The translations under genes and the position numbers were made by a program. The notes beneath the pieces are model-generated. The model did no database searches. It saw only the letters and a list, made by a program, of their open reading frames with translations, and was not told the origin of the DNA. A stretch of DNA of 43,117 nucleotides, taken from contig NZ_JAANAS010000042.1 in the NCBI RefSeq assembly GCF_011089875.1, positions 1 through 43,117 on the forward strand. The letters run 5' to 3'. This document shows, one piece after another, positions 35,789-43,117 of the stretch; positions within the stretch are counted from its first letter, which is position 1; each line of letters begins with the position of its first letter. Source of the stretch: Psychroflexus maritimus (GTDB lineage: Bacteria; Bacteroidota; Bacteroidia; Flavobacteriales; Flavobacteriaceae).

Positions 35789-38287
35789 GTGAAACGATTG
35801 TGCTGGCTCTTTTTATTTTTTTTTGTCAATGCTAATGCGCAAAATGACGAAGTCATTCGATTAACCGAATACTTGTCTTCTGTTGAGACTGAGTTTGAAA
35901 TTTTATTTTCGTATGCAGATCATGCCATTGAAAGTCTTTATATTCCTAATCGAAGTTTTGCTAATTTAAATCAAAACGTAAAACATATACAAGATTTTAC
36001 TTATGTTGAAATTAATCAAATATCTAAACGTGTATATGCACTAGTTTTAAAAGAAGAACTGAATAAGGCAGAAATTGAGTTAATCGATTTGTCTAATAAT
36101 TATCCTATTTCCTCCTTTACGATTTCTTTAAAAAATTTAATATTTAAATCTGAAGATTCCTCTAGACTTATTCTTAACTATCCCAAATCTTATTCTACTA
36201 ACTCACTTTTAATTGATGCTGAAAACTACAAAATTAAACGTTCTTCAGTTGCAAACTTAAAACCAAATCAGGTTTCTGTTTTCTATTTAGAAAGGCAAGC
36301 CGAAGAATTGGCTAGTATATTGATTTCGAATTATATTGCTTCTGGAATTAATAAACTTAATTCAGGAAACGAGGAAATAAAGGTTAATAAATTTAAAAGC
36401 TTTCCAGGCCTTGTAGAAGCAGATGTGTTACAAAATATTCAAATTTTACCAGGAGTTAATAGCTCTAAAGAAGACCTGTCTTATTTGAGTATAAGAGGAG
36501 GCACTCACGATCAAAATTTATTTCTGTGGGACGGTATAAAAATGTACCAAACTTCTCATTTTTTTGGAATGATATCAGCTTTTAGTCCTTACATGATTCA
36601 ATCAACTGAAGTTAGTAAAAATGCAACAAACGCTCGTTATTTTGACGGTGTTTCAGGCAGCGTTTTGTTGAATACTGCAGACCAAATAAGCACAAAATCA
36701 ACTACTGAAATAGGCTTTAATTTGATTAACGCCGATGTGTTTACCAATCAACCAATTAATGCTAAATCATCCATTCAAATATCGGCCAGACATTCGTTAA
36801 ATTTCGCTTTAAATACACCCACTTATAATTCTTTTTTTGACAAAATATTTCAAAATACAGAAGTTGATAACGCCTTAACCAATAATACAGCTCAAGAACA
36901 AAGTTTTAATTTTTTTGACACCGCAGTTAGGTACCTCAACCAAATTACAGCAGACGACTTTATTCGGGTCAATTTTGTGTATCATCAAAACGACTTCAAT
37001 TTATCTAAAAATCAAAGTAGCTTAACTACTCATTCGTCTTTGCGAAGTGAATTGGCTCAATCTAACTGGAGTGGTGGTTTTAACTGGAAAAGAAAATGGA
37101 ATTCATCAAATACATCAGAAATACAATTGGGCATTAGCGAATATACTTTAGAGGGATTTAACGCATCTTTTAATACAAATCAATCTCTATTTCAGCAAAA
37201 TAAAGTTCAAGATTGGAGTTTCAATTGGCATCATATTCAACAATGGAACAAACAAATTAACTTATCTTACGGGTTTCAGTTCAATGAAACAGCAGTAACT
37301 AATATTGAAGAATTTGATAGTCCCTTTTTTTTCAGTGAAGAACGAAATACTATCTTAGTAAGTGGAGCTTATGCTGGATTAAATTATTCATCAAAAGATA
37401 AATTAAGTAAGCTTTACTTGGGAGGAAGAATAAATCATTTTAGCAAGTTTAATTCGCTTACTTTTGAACCTCGATTATATTTTAGAAGAAAATTTTTTAA
37501 TCATTTTAGCCTCGAAGTTTCCGCAGAGCAAAAATCGCAGGCAACTACTCAGTTGGTTGACTTACAAACTGATTTTTTAGGTGTAGAAAATAGGAGGTGG
37601 GTAGTGGCAAATCCAAAGCAAAGACCAATTTTAAAATCGCAACAATTTGAATTAGCGCTTCAATATTTCAAAAACAACTGGCTTTTCAGTATTGCAGGTT
37701 ATGTAAAAACAGTTGAAGGTATTAGCACACAAAGTCAGGGATTTGTTAATCAGTTTCAATTTACAAATGAGTTTGGAGAATACAATGTTTATGGCTTAGA
37801 TTTTTTAATTAATAAACAATTTGAAAAAACTTCTACCTGGTTTAGTTATTCACTGATGGATAATAACTATGAATTTAATCAGTTGGAGCCTTCAGTTTTT
37901 CCTAGTAATAATCAACTATCACATGTTATTAATATTGGAGTACAGCACAAACTAGGTGATTTTGATTTTTCTACGGGCTTAAACTGGCACTCTGGAGTTC
38001 CATTTACAGGTTTAGCGCAATCTGGAAATGATTTTCCTTTAGTTTTTGATTCACCTAATCAGCGTACATTACCTAACTATTTCAGGTTAGATGCTTCGGT
38101 AAATTACACCGTTGAACTCAGCAGCCAATTAAGATTAAAATCGGGACTCGCTTTTTGGAATTTAACCGATAAAAAAAATGTGTATAATTCGTTTTTTGAA
38201 CCTAACCAAGAAGAAGAAACGGTAAAACATATTCATCAATTAGGTTTAGGTTTTACGCCTAACTTTATGCTTCGTTTAATTTTTTAG
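35789..38287 (+). CDS. TonB-dependent receptor with N-terminal signalling (STN-like) domain
   Basis: An outer-membrane receptor of 832 aa from a GTG start. It has a signal peptide cleaved after ANA (about residue 17), an STN-like region (about 35-75: EILFSYADHAI, NVKHIQDFTYVEI) that would contact FecR, and a degenerate linker domain. The plug domain (about 205-305) includes FPGLVEADVLQNIQILPGV, LSIRGGTHDQNLFLWDGIKM and ATNARYFDGVSGSVLLN. The beta-barrel ends in LMLRLIF, with the terminal aromatic needed for barrel assembly. The ligand is unknown. No SusD or DUF4249 partner follows. Its stop overlaps that of the convergent SafE-family gene. Confidence 0.9.
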   Translation: MKRLCWLFLFFFVNANAQNDEVIRLTEYLSSVETEFEILFSYADHAIESLYIPNRSFANLNQNVKHIQDFTYVEINQISKRVYALVLKEELNKAEIELIDLSNNYPISSFTISLKNLIFKSEDSSRLILNYPKSYSTNSLLIDAENYKIKRSSVANLKPNQVSVFYLERQAEELASILISNYIASGINKLNSGNEEIKVNKFKSFPGLVEADVLQNIQILPGVNSSKEDLSYLSIRGGTHDQNLFLWDGIKMYQTSHFFGMISAFSPYMIQSTEVSKNATNARYFDGVSGSVLLNTADQISTKSTTEIGFNLINADVFTNQPINAKSSIQISARHSLNFALNTPTYNSFFDKIFQNTEVDNALTNNTAQEQSFNFFDTAVRYLNQITADDFIRVNFVYHQNDFNLSKNQSSLTTHSSLRSELAQSNWSGGFNWKRKWNSSNTSEIQLGISEYTLEGFNASFNTNQSLFQQNKVQDWSFNWHHIQQWNKQINLSYGFQFNETAVTNIEEFDSPFFFSEERNTILVSGAYAGLNYSSKDKLSKLYLGGRINHFSKFNSLTFEPRLYFRRKFFNHFSLEVSAEQKSQATTQLVDLQTDFLGVENRRWVVANPKQRPILKSQQFELALQYFKNNWLFSIAGYVKTVEGISTQSQGFVNQFQFTNEFGEYNVYGLDFLINKQFEKTSTWFSYSLMDNNYEFNQLEPSVFPSNNQLSHVINIGVQHKLGDFDFSTGLNWHSGVPFTGLAQSGNDFPLVFDSPNQRTLPNYFRLDASVNYTVELSSQLRLKSGLAFWNLTDKKNVYNSFFEPNQEEETVKHIHQLGLGFTPNFMLRLIF

Positions 38288-38988
38288 TTGTGGCATTCAA
38301 TTTTAGAATCAACCGGTGTATTTACAGGTTTTGGCGATAGATAAGGAATGCCTAAACCTAAGCCTCTAAGTATAAATAAAAGTCCTAAAATAACAACGGC
38401 ATAAGGAATTATTTTTCTAGGATTCCAACTGCTTATTTTTTCAATATAAGATTTAAAATAAATAATGCCAGCCATTACAGGTACGGTGCCTAACCCAAAA
38501 AGAATCATATAAGCTGAACTTTCCCATAAACCCGGCGTTGCAATAGATGCAAAAACAGCCATATAAACTAGACCACAAGGTAAAAATCCATTTAAAAAAC
38601 CTAATTGATAGAATGTTGAAAAAGCATCTTTTTTAAAGGCAAGTCCCATTTCTTTTTTTACCTGCCCAATAAGTTTATAAACAGGTTGGGTTAATTTAAA
38701 ACGATTTAACTGTGAAGCAGGAATTAAAACGACTAAAATCATTAGGATTCCAATAAGTATAGAAATTTGTTGTTGAACACCAAAGGTCATTAAACCTTCG
38801 CCTAGTAAACCAAAAACTAAGCCAATGAGGGCGTAAGAACTTATTCGACCAAGGTTGTAAAGACTTATTTTTATTCCCTTTTGAACGGGTGTGCTTTTCC
38901 CCAAAGGCAACATCAATGCAATTGGACCACACATGCCTATGCAATGAAAACTTCCTAAAAGTCCGAGAATGAAAGCCGACCAAATCAT
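38284..38988 (-). CDS. SafE/TauE-family membrane protein (cbb3 oxidase-linked type)
   Basis: A 234-aa inner-membrane protein with six or so helices, starting with SFHCIGMCGPIALMLPLG and with a second cysteine motif NGFLPCGLVYMA in the middle. These motifs define the sulfite exporter TauE/SafE-like group often found with cbb3 oxidase genes, where a role in copper delivery has been suggested. The gene is followed immediately downstream by the convergent receptor gene and preceded, three bases away, by fixH. Confidence 0.82.
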   Translation of the reverse strand: MIWSAFILGLLGSFHCIGMCGPIALMLPLGKSTPVQKGIKISLYNLGRISSYALIGLVFGLLGEGLMTFGVQQQISILIGILMILVVLIPASQLNRFKLTQPVYKLIGQVKKEMGLAFKKDAFSTFYQLGFLNGFLPCGLVYMAVFASIATPGLWESSAYMILFGLGTVPVMAGIIYFKSYIEKISSWNPRKIIPYAVVILGLLFILRGLGLGIPYLSPKPVNTPVDSKIECHN

Positions 38989-38990
38989 AG

Positions 38991-39434
38991 TTACCAGATT
39001 AATTCTTTTTTGTAGGCGTAAGGAACATTCTCAACCTCAAAGTCTAATTCAATATTCCATCGGCCATTAGCTAAAAGCGATTGAGGAATAAGTTGTTTAC
39101 TTTCTTTAAGTTGAATTGGGAGGGTAAAATCAAGCTTTTTGTCTGAAGGTCTATACAGCGTTAACTTTCCCGTGAGCTGCTTTGCGGAAAATTCACTTGG
39201 AAAGTTAATAATAATACCTTCAGAGGTTTTTTCAATTTCGAAAGTCGAATTTAAGCCTTTGAGATTATTTACCTTATCAATTTCATCTTGTACTTGCAAT
39301 TCTTTATGGTAATAAGATTCTACTACTAAATCTTGATCGTTTTTTGAGGACAACATTTGCACCACAAAAAACATAATAAAGCCAATAAAACACAGCATTG
39401 CAATAACTATAGATGTTCCCCAGTTAATTTTCAT
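38991..39434 (-). CDS. fixH: FixH/CcoH-like cbb3 oxidase assembly protein
   Basis: A 147-aa protein with one N-terminal membrane segment (about 7-28, SIVIAMLCFIGFIMFFVVQM) and a periplasmic domain with ESYYHKELQVQDEIDKVNN, the FixH motif, and LTLYRPSDKKLDFTLPIQL. FixH helps assemble or stabilise cbb3-type cytochrome oxidase. It is followed by the SafE-family gene, but upstream lies a divergent, unrelated gene, so the catalytic subunits are not adjacent. Confidence 0.85.
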   Translation of the reverse strand: MKINWGTSIVIAMLCFIGFIMFFVVQMLSSKNDQDLVVESYYHKELQVQDEIDKVNNLKGLNSTFEIEKTSEGIIINFPSEFSAKQLTGKLTLYRPSDKKLDFTLPIQLKESKQLIPQSLLANGRWNIELDFEVENVPYAYKKELIW

Positions 39435-39460
39435 TATTTTAATTTTACAAATTCATCAAA

Positions 39461-39468
39461 CAAAAATA
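39461..39468 (-). promoter_or_regulatory. fixH promoter, TAnnTTTG box
   Basis: The minus-strand box TATTTTTG lies 26 bases before the fixH ATG. It implies that fixH and the SafE-family gene are transcribed on their own in this arrangement. Confidence 0.48.
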
Positions 39469-39646
39469 GGGTAGAAGCAGAAGCTATTAAATGACAATAG
39501 TCACAGATGTAGTACTTTAAAATTTATTTTTTTGATGAATTTGTTGAAGCAAACTTAAAGTATTTTCAAAACTGATTATTATCATATTTTGTTGATTTAA
39601 AAAACATTGTGTATCAAAAGTAACATAACAAGGATTCCCTTGTTTA

Positions 39647-39654
39647 TATTTTTG
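39647..39654 (+). promoter_or_regulatory. Promoter of the MBL/rhodanese gene, TAnnTTTG box
   Basis: TATTTTTG lies 24 bases before the ATG at 39679. It is inside the longer reading frame that begins at a TTG at 39607, which argues for the ATG at 39679 as the true start. Confidence 0.5.
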
Positions 39655-39678
39655 AATCATAATTTAAAAACAAAAATC

Positions 39679-41094
39679 ATGAAAGTCGAACAAATTTATA
39701 CGGGATGTATTGCCCACGCTGCTTATTATATAGAAAGTAACGGCGAAGCTTCTATTTTTGACCCCCTTAGAGAAGTACAGCCTTATATTGATAAAGCTAC
39801 TAAAGATGGAGCTGAAATAAAGTATGTATTTGAAACACATTTTCATGCCGATTTTGTTTCAGGTCATTTAGATTTGGCAAACAAAACTGGCGCTCAAATA
39901 GTTTTTGGACCTACAGCAAAACCAGGTTTTGAAGCTTTAATTGCAGCAGATAATCAAATTTTTAAAATTGGAAACTACCAAGTAAAGGTATTACATACAC
40001 CTGGACATACGATGGAATCTACTACCTATTTACTAGTAGATGAAAATGAAGAAATGCATGGAATAATTACGGGAGATACTTTATTTATCGGAGATGTTGG
40101 TCGTCCAGATTTAGCGCAACATGTTATTGAAGACCTTACAGAAGAAAAATTAGCCGCTCATTTATATGATTCGTTAAGAAATAAAATCTTACCGCTCCCC
40201 AATCATTTAATCGTGTATCCTAATCATGGTGCGGGAAGTGCCTGCGGTAAAATGATGAGTAACGAAACTACAGATACCTTAGGAAATCAGAAAGCTACTA
40301 ACTATGCTTTGCAAGACATGACAAAAGAAGAGTTTATTGAAAAACTCTTAGATGGGTTAACAGCACCTCCTGGTTATTTTCCTAAAAACGTGTTGATGAA
40401 CATTCAGGGGTATGAAAGTATTGATGATGTAATAGACCGAGGAGAACAACCTCTAGAAGCTGATGCATTTGAGGCAGCTGCAAATGAAACAGGAGCTTTG
40501 ATTCTTGATACGAGAGAGGCAGAAAACTTCAAGGAAGGTTTTATTCCTAATTCCATAAATATCGGCTTAGATTCAAATTTTGCTATGTGGGTTGGCGAAT
40601 TAATTCCTGACATCAAACAACAAATTCTTTTGGTAACAGAACCAGGAAAAGAGGAAGAAAGCATCATTCGATTGGCTAGAGTAGGCTATGACCATGCTAT
40701 TGGCTACTTAAAAGGAGGTTTTGATACTTGGAAAAAAGCCAATCGCGAAACCGATCAAGTAAATCGATTAGACGTAGATGAATTTTTAGCCAACTTTAAT
40801 AATGATGAAATTAAAGTCTTTGATGTTAGAAAGAAAAGTGAATTTGATAGCCAGCATCTAATTGGTGCAGAAAACACTCCGCTCAATCAAATCAACGAAT
40901 ATCTAGCCGAATTTCCTAAAGACAAAAAGTTTGCTATTCATTGTGCAGGTGGCTACAGAAGTATGATTGCATCTTCTATTTTAAAACAACGTGGTTGGGA
41001 TAATTTTGTAGATGTAAGAGGCGGATTTGATGAAATTAAAGAACATAAAGACGCGCAGGTTACAGCATATGTTTGTCCAACAACTTTGTTGTAA
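39679..41094 (+). CDS. MBL-fold persulfide dioxygenase-like protein with two rhodanese domains
   Basis: From the ATG at 39679 the protein is 471 aa. The metallo-beta-lactamase domain (about 1-240) has H54, H56 and D58 in THFHADF, H110 in HTPGH and D133 in GDTLFIGD, the mononuclear-iron site of ETHE1-type persulfide dioxygenases, which oxidise glutathione persulfide or similar sulfane sulfur to sulfite. Two rhodanese domains follow (about 265-365 and 375-465). The second has the active cysteine (IHCAGGYRS); the first has TEPGKE at that place and no cysteine, so it should be inactive. The N-terminal 24 residues of the longer frame do not fit the family. Confidence 0.88.
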   Translation: MKVEQIYTGCIAHAAYYIESNGEASIFDPLREVQPYIDKATKDGAEIKYVFETHFHADFVSGHLDLANKTGAQIVFGPTAKPGFEALIAADNQIFKIGNYQVKVLHTPGHTMESTTYLLVDENEEMHGIITGDTLFIGDVGRPDLAQHVIEDLTEEKLAAHLYDSLRNKILPLPNHLIVYPNHGAGSACGKMMSNETTDTLGNQKATNYALQDMTKEEFIEKLLDGLTAPPGYFPKNVLMNIQGYESIDDVIDRGEQPLEADAFEAAANETGALILDTREAENFKEGFIPNSINIGLDSNFAMWVGELIPDIKQQILLVTEPGKEEESIIRLARVGYDHAIGYLKGGFDTWKKANRETDQVNRLDVDEFLANFNNDEIKVFDVRKKSEFDSQHLIGAENTPLNQINEYLAEFPKDKKFAIHCAGGYRSMIASSILKQRGWDNFVDVRGGFDEIKEHKDAQVTAYVCPTTLL

Positions 41095-41115
41095 AAATTG
41101 AAACGCTTTCTAACT

Positions 41116-41194
41116 AATTAATTCGAAAAGGGAAAAGTTTGTTATTTGTTGCTTAATACGCTTTGAAAACAACAAACTTCCCTTTTAATTAATT
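41116..41194 (+). terminator. Long inverted repeat after the MBL/rhodanese gene
   Basis: The arms 41116-41143 and 41171-41194 match along 24 bases with two short bulges (AATTAATT, AAAAGGGAA, AGTTTGTT against their complements), around a 27-base loop. The inner part, AAAAGGG with CCCTTTT, could end transcription, but the arms are longer than a usual terminator and no clean T-run follows. Confidence 0.5.
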
Positions 41195-41287
41195 AAAATC
41201 AGGATGAAAAAATAATCAAACTCGGTGCATTGCAAAAGCTAATTTCTTTAGGGCTTTTTGCTATTTTAACTTAAATAAAAGTAAAAA

Positions 41288-42319
41288 ATGAAAAGAATAA
41301 TTCCCATAATTTTATTAGTAATTACCACATTAGCATGTTCTAATGAAGAGAAAAACAAACCTAGTTATGGATTAAAATCCTCTGAAAACAAAAAAGAGAA
41401 ATCTGACTTAATGAAAAAAGCAACTACTTTTTTTCAACCTATTTCTAGTATTACCTATGAAGCTATTCCAGATGAAAAAGTTGCTTTGGGAAAGCAATTA
41501 TATAATGACAAGCGTTTATCTAAAAACAATACGATTAGCTGTAATTCTTGTCATCAACTAAACAATTTTGGCGTTGATAATCTGCCTACCTCGCCAGGAG
41601 ATTCAAAAGAATTAGGAGATCGAAATTCACCTTCAACCTTTTACGCTTCTTTTCATACTTCTCAATTTTGGGACGGAAGAGCTAAAGATGTTGAAGAACA
41701 AGCAGGTATGCCCATCTTAAACCCAATTGAACACGGTATTCCTGATGAAGAATATTTAGTTAATAAACTTAGAAAAATTGAAGAATATCAAAATTTATTT
41801 GCTGAAATTTACAAAGAAGAGCAACCTATTACTTTTGAAAATATAACTAACGCCATCGGAGCTTTTGAAAGAAAACTTTATGCAAGTAGTAGGTTTGATG
41901 AGTATTTAGATGGAGATGAAAAGGCATTAAATACAAAAGAGAAAAAGGGATTACAGGCTTTTATAGATAACCAATGTATAACCTGTCATACAGGAGTTGC
42001 TTTAGGCGGACATATAAAGCAAAAGTTTGGTTTATTTGGTAATTATTGGGAAATGACAGGCAGTAAAAAAATAGATACAGGCTTACACCAAGTAACAGGA
42101 AAGGACTCGGATAAATACATTTTTAAAGTTCCTAGCTTAAGAAATATCGAAAAAACAAATCCATATTTTCACGATGGTTCAGTTGATGATTTAGCACAAG
42201 CGGTAAAAATTATGGGTAAGTTACAAAGTAATAAAGATATATCGGAAAAGGATGTGGACTTAATTATAGCCTTTCTGAAAACACTTACAGCTGATATAGA
42301 TGATGAACTAAAGTCTTAA
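41288..42319 (+). CDS. Di-haem cytochrome c peroxidase (MauG/CcpA family), lipoprotein
   Basis: A 343-aa protein with a lipoprotein signal (lipobox TLAC, lipidated C17) and two haem c sites: CNSCH (C85, C88, H89) and CITCH (C230, C233, H234). The segment DRNSPSTFYASFH and the late GSVDDLAQAVKIMG are typical of bacterial di-haem peroxidases, which reduce hydrogen peroxide in the periplasm with electrons from a small cytochrome. The related MauG proteins modify substrate proteins instead; sequence alone does not separate the two here. It follows the MBL/rhodanese gene after the long inverted repeat. Confidence 0.92.
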   Translation: MKRIIPIILLVITTLACSNEEKNKPSYGLKSSENKKEKSDLMKKATTFFQPISSITYEAIPDEKVALGKQLYNDKRLSKNNTISCNSCHQLNNFGVDNLPTSPGDSKELGDRNSPSTFYASFHTSQFWDGRAKDVEEQAGMPILNPIEHGIPDEEYLVNKLRKIEEYQNLFAEIYKEEQPITFENITNAIGAFERKLYASSRFDEYLDGDEKALNTKEKKGLQAFIDNQCITCHTGVALGGHIKQKFGLFGNYWEMTGSKKIDTGLHQVTGKDSDKYIFKVPSLRNIEKTNPYFHDGSVDDLAQAVKIMGKLQSNKDISEKDVDLIIAFLKTLTADIDDELKS

Positions 42320-42385
42320 CCGGTTATTTTAAGCGTTTTATAAATTCAGACTTGATAAGTATTACCGCATGTTCGCCTTCCTTTT

Positions 42386-42523
42386 GCCATTCCGCACGAG
42401 AGATAGCGAGATGCGGAATCTTATGAATTGGAAACTTGAAAGTGTTTTTTGTTAGGAAGGATGTTTTTGTCTTCGTTACGGGGAGATTCCGCATAATTTT
42501 TTCTCAAAAATTTGCGGAATGAC
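42386..42523 (+). repeat. Palindromic repeat unit A upstream of the GIY-YIG gene
   Basis: The unit is bounded by GCCATTCCGCA (42386-42396) and TGCGGAATGAC (42513-42523), which are inverted apart from one base. Inside, ATTCCGCA (42389-42396) pairs with TGCGGAAT (42412-42419), and a second hairpin pairs ATTCCGCA (42486-42493) with TGCGGAAT (42513-42520). The stretch from GCCATTCC through TTATGAATTGGA is almost identical to units B and C after the gene. Confidence 0.88.
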
Positions 42524-42604
42524 AGGTCAAGGTGGGAGGTAGTAAAAGAAAAAACTTGTAAGTTATTTAAATAACAATTTATTTAGACCGACTAACTTTT
42601 AATA

Positions 42605-42898
42605 ATGAAACGCACCCATCATACTTATTATGTGTATATTTTATGCAACAAACCTAAAGGAGTTTTATACATTGGTGTTACAGCGGGAATCCATGGCCGA
42701 CTCGAGCGTCATAAATTAGGTGAAGGAAGTAAGTTCACTAAAAAATACAATGTCACTCATCTAGTGTATTACGAAGAATTTCAGTATATTATTGATGCAA
42801 TTGCACGAGAGAAAAAACTTAAAAAATGGAAAAGAGCTTGGAAAATAGCTCTGATTGAAGAGGAGAATCCAGAATGGAAAGATTTGATTACAGTATAG
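42605..42898 (+). CDS. GIY-YIG nuclease-domain protein
   Basis: A 97-aa single-domain GIY-YIG protein. The two tyrosines of the signature are in TYYVYILCN and LYIGVT, the arginine follows in GRLERHKLG, and the C-terminal helical part has AIAREKKLKKWKRAWKIALIEE. This is the small UPF0213-like group, often annotated as an endonuclease, with unknown cellular target. The gene has direct-oriented copies of a palindromic repeat on both sides, which suggests that gene and repeats travel together. A perfect palindrome, GTTATTTAAATAAC (42562-42575), lies just upstream. Confidence 0.88.
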   Translation: MKRTHHTYYVYILCNKPKGVLYIGVTAGIHGRLERHKLGEGSKFTKKYNVTHLVYYEEFQYIIDAIAREKKLKKWKRAWKIALIEEENPEWKDLITV

Positions 42899-42943
42899 AT
42901 TTCATTTGAATTTTAAACCACACAATCCCTTCTTATTCTTGTA

Positions 42944-43117
42944 ATTCCGCACTTCCCTTCCTTTTGTCATTCCGCACGAGAGATAGCGAGATGCGGAATC
43001 TTATGAATTGGAATTCTGAACATGTTTTTTAGTAGGAAGTTTGCTTTGTCTTCGGTACAGTGAGATTCCGCACTTCCCTTCCTTTTGTCATTCCGCACGA
43101 GAGATAGCGAGATGCGG
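42944..43117 (+). repeat. Palindromic repeat units B and C, tandem, period 121 bp
   Basis: GTCATTCCGCACGAG occurs at 42966 and again at 43087, exactly 121 bases apart, each preceded by ATTCCGCACTTCCC (42944 and 43065). Each copy continues with the CGAG-rich loop and the return arm ATGCGG. The third copy is cut by the window end, so the array may continue. Same orientation as unit A. Confidence 0.88.

Noticed and set aside
39607-39678. A 24-residue N-terminal extension of the MBL/rhodanese protein
   Set aside because: It begins at a TTG upstream of the promoter box, and family similarity starts at the ATG at 39679.
1-43117. tRNA and rRNA genes
   Set aside because: I checked the intergenic gaps by eye for cloverleaf or rRNA sequence and found none; a dedicated search could still find an unusual one.

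Overview
The window is AT-rich DNA from a bacterium of the phylum Bacteroidota, most likely class Flavobacteriia. Four things point there: gliding genes (gldF, gldG) and the type IX secretion regulator PorX; a fused lpxC-fabZ gene; an ECF sigma/FecR/TonB-receptor trio; and repeated TAnnTTTG boxes upstream of genes, the -7 element of this phylum. I saw no rRNA, tRNA or CRISPR array. Family and genus cannot be named from this alone.

Region by region. 1-1620: an IS110-family transposase (minus strand) and the structured non-coding DNA upstream of it, a candidate bridge-RNA end. 1625-3034: mnmE. 3228-3899: a REP-associated tyrosine transposase with a nonsense codon near its start and REP-like palindromes inside its own reading frame. 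4160-5309: a UDP-GlcNAc 4-epimerase-like gene behind a leader with two hairpins. 5325-6030: a small membrane protein and an NlpE-like lipoprotein. 6162-9689: a tight minus-strand operon, SAM hydrolase, ABM-domain protein, gldF, gldG. 9784-11686: phoH-purC, followed by six and a half copies of a 50-bp tandem repeat that starts inside the 3' end of purC. 12047-17219, all minus strand: an MFS transporter, a pterin dehydratase with a coupled small ORF, alanine dehydrogenase, tsaE and porX. 17252-25402: an HD phosphohydrolase, then the lipid A cluster lpxD, lpxC-fabZ, lpxA, efp and a second lpxD-like gene, an NTF2-like gene, sucD and fabG. 25415-32989: a VWA-like membrane protein, a prohibitin-family protein, and an ABC ATPase next to a permease fused to an M1 peptidase. 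33053-33358: hpf. 33548-38287: a divergent module of an internally duplicated lipoprotein against ECF sigma, FecR and a TonB-dependent receptor. 38284-39434: a SafE-family membrane protein and FixH without cbb3 oxidase genes beside them. 39679-42319: a persulfide-dioxygenase-like MBL/rhodanese protein and a MauG/CcpA-type di-haem peroxidase. 42369-43117: a GIY-YIG nuclease gene flanked by copies of a palindromic repeat.

Much of the middle serves the cell envelope: the lpx cluster makes the first lipid A intermediates, the FabZ half of the fusion supplies acyl chains, gldFG and porX concern gliding and type IX secretion, and the sigma/FecR/receptor module is built to sense a ligand at the outer membrane. 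The best candidate for an undescribed system is that module together with its divergent, cysteine-bracketed duplicated lipoprotein (33548-38287). The 50-bp purC-derived array and the repeats around the GIY-YIG gene are the most unusual non-coding structures.
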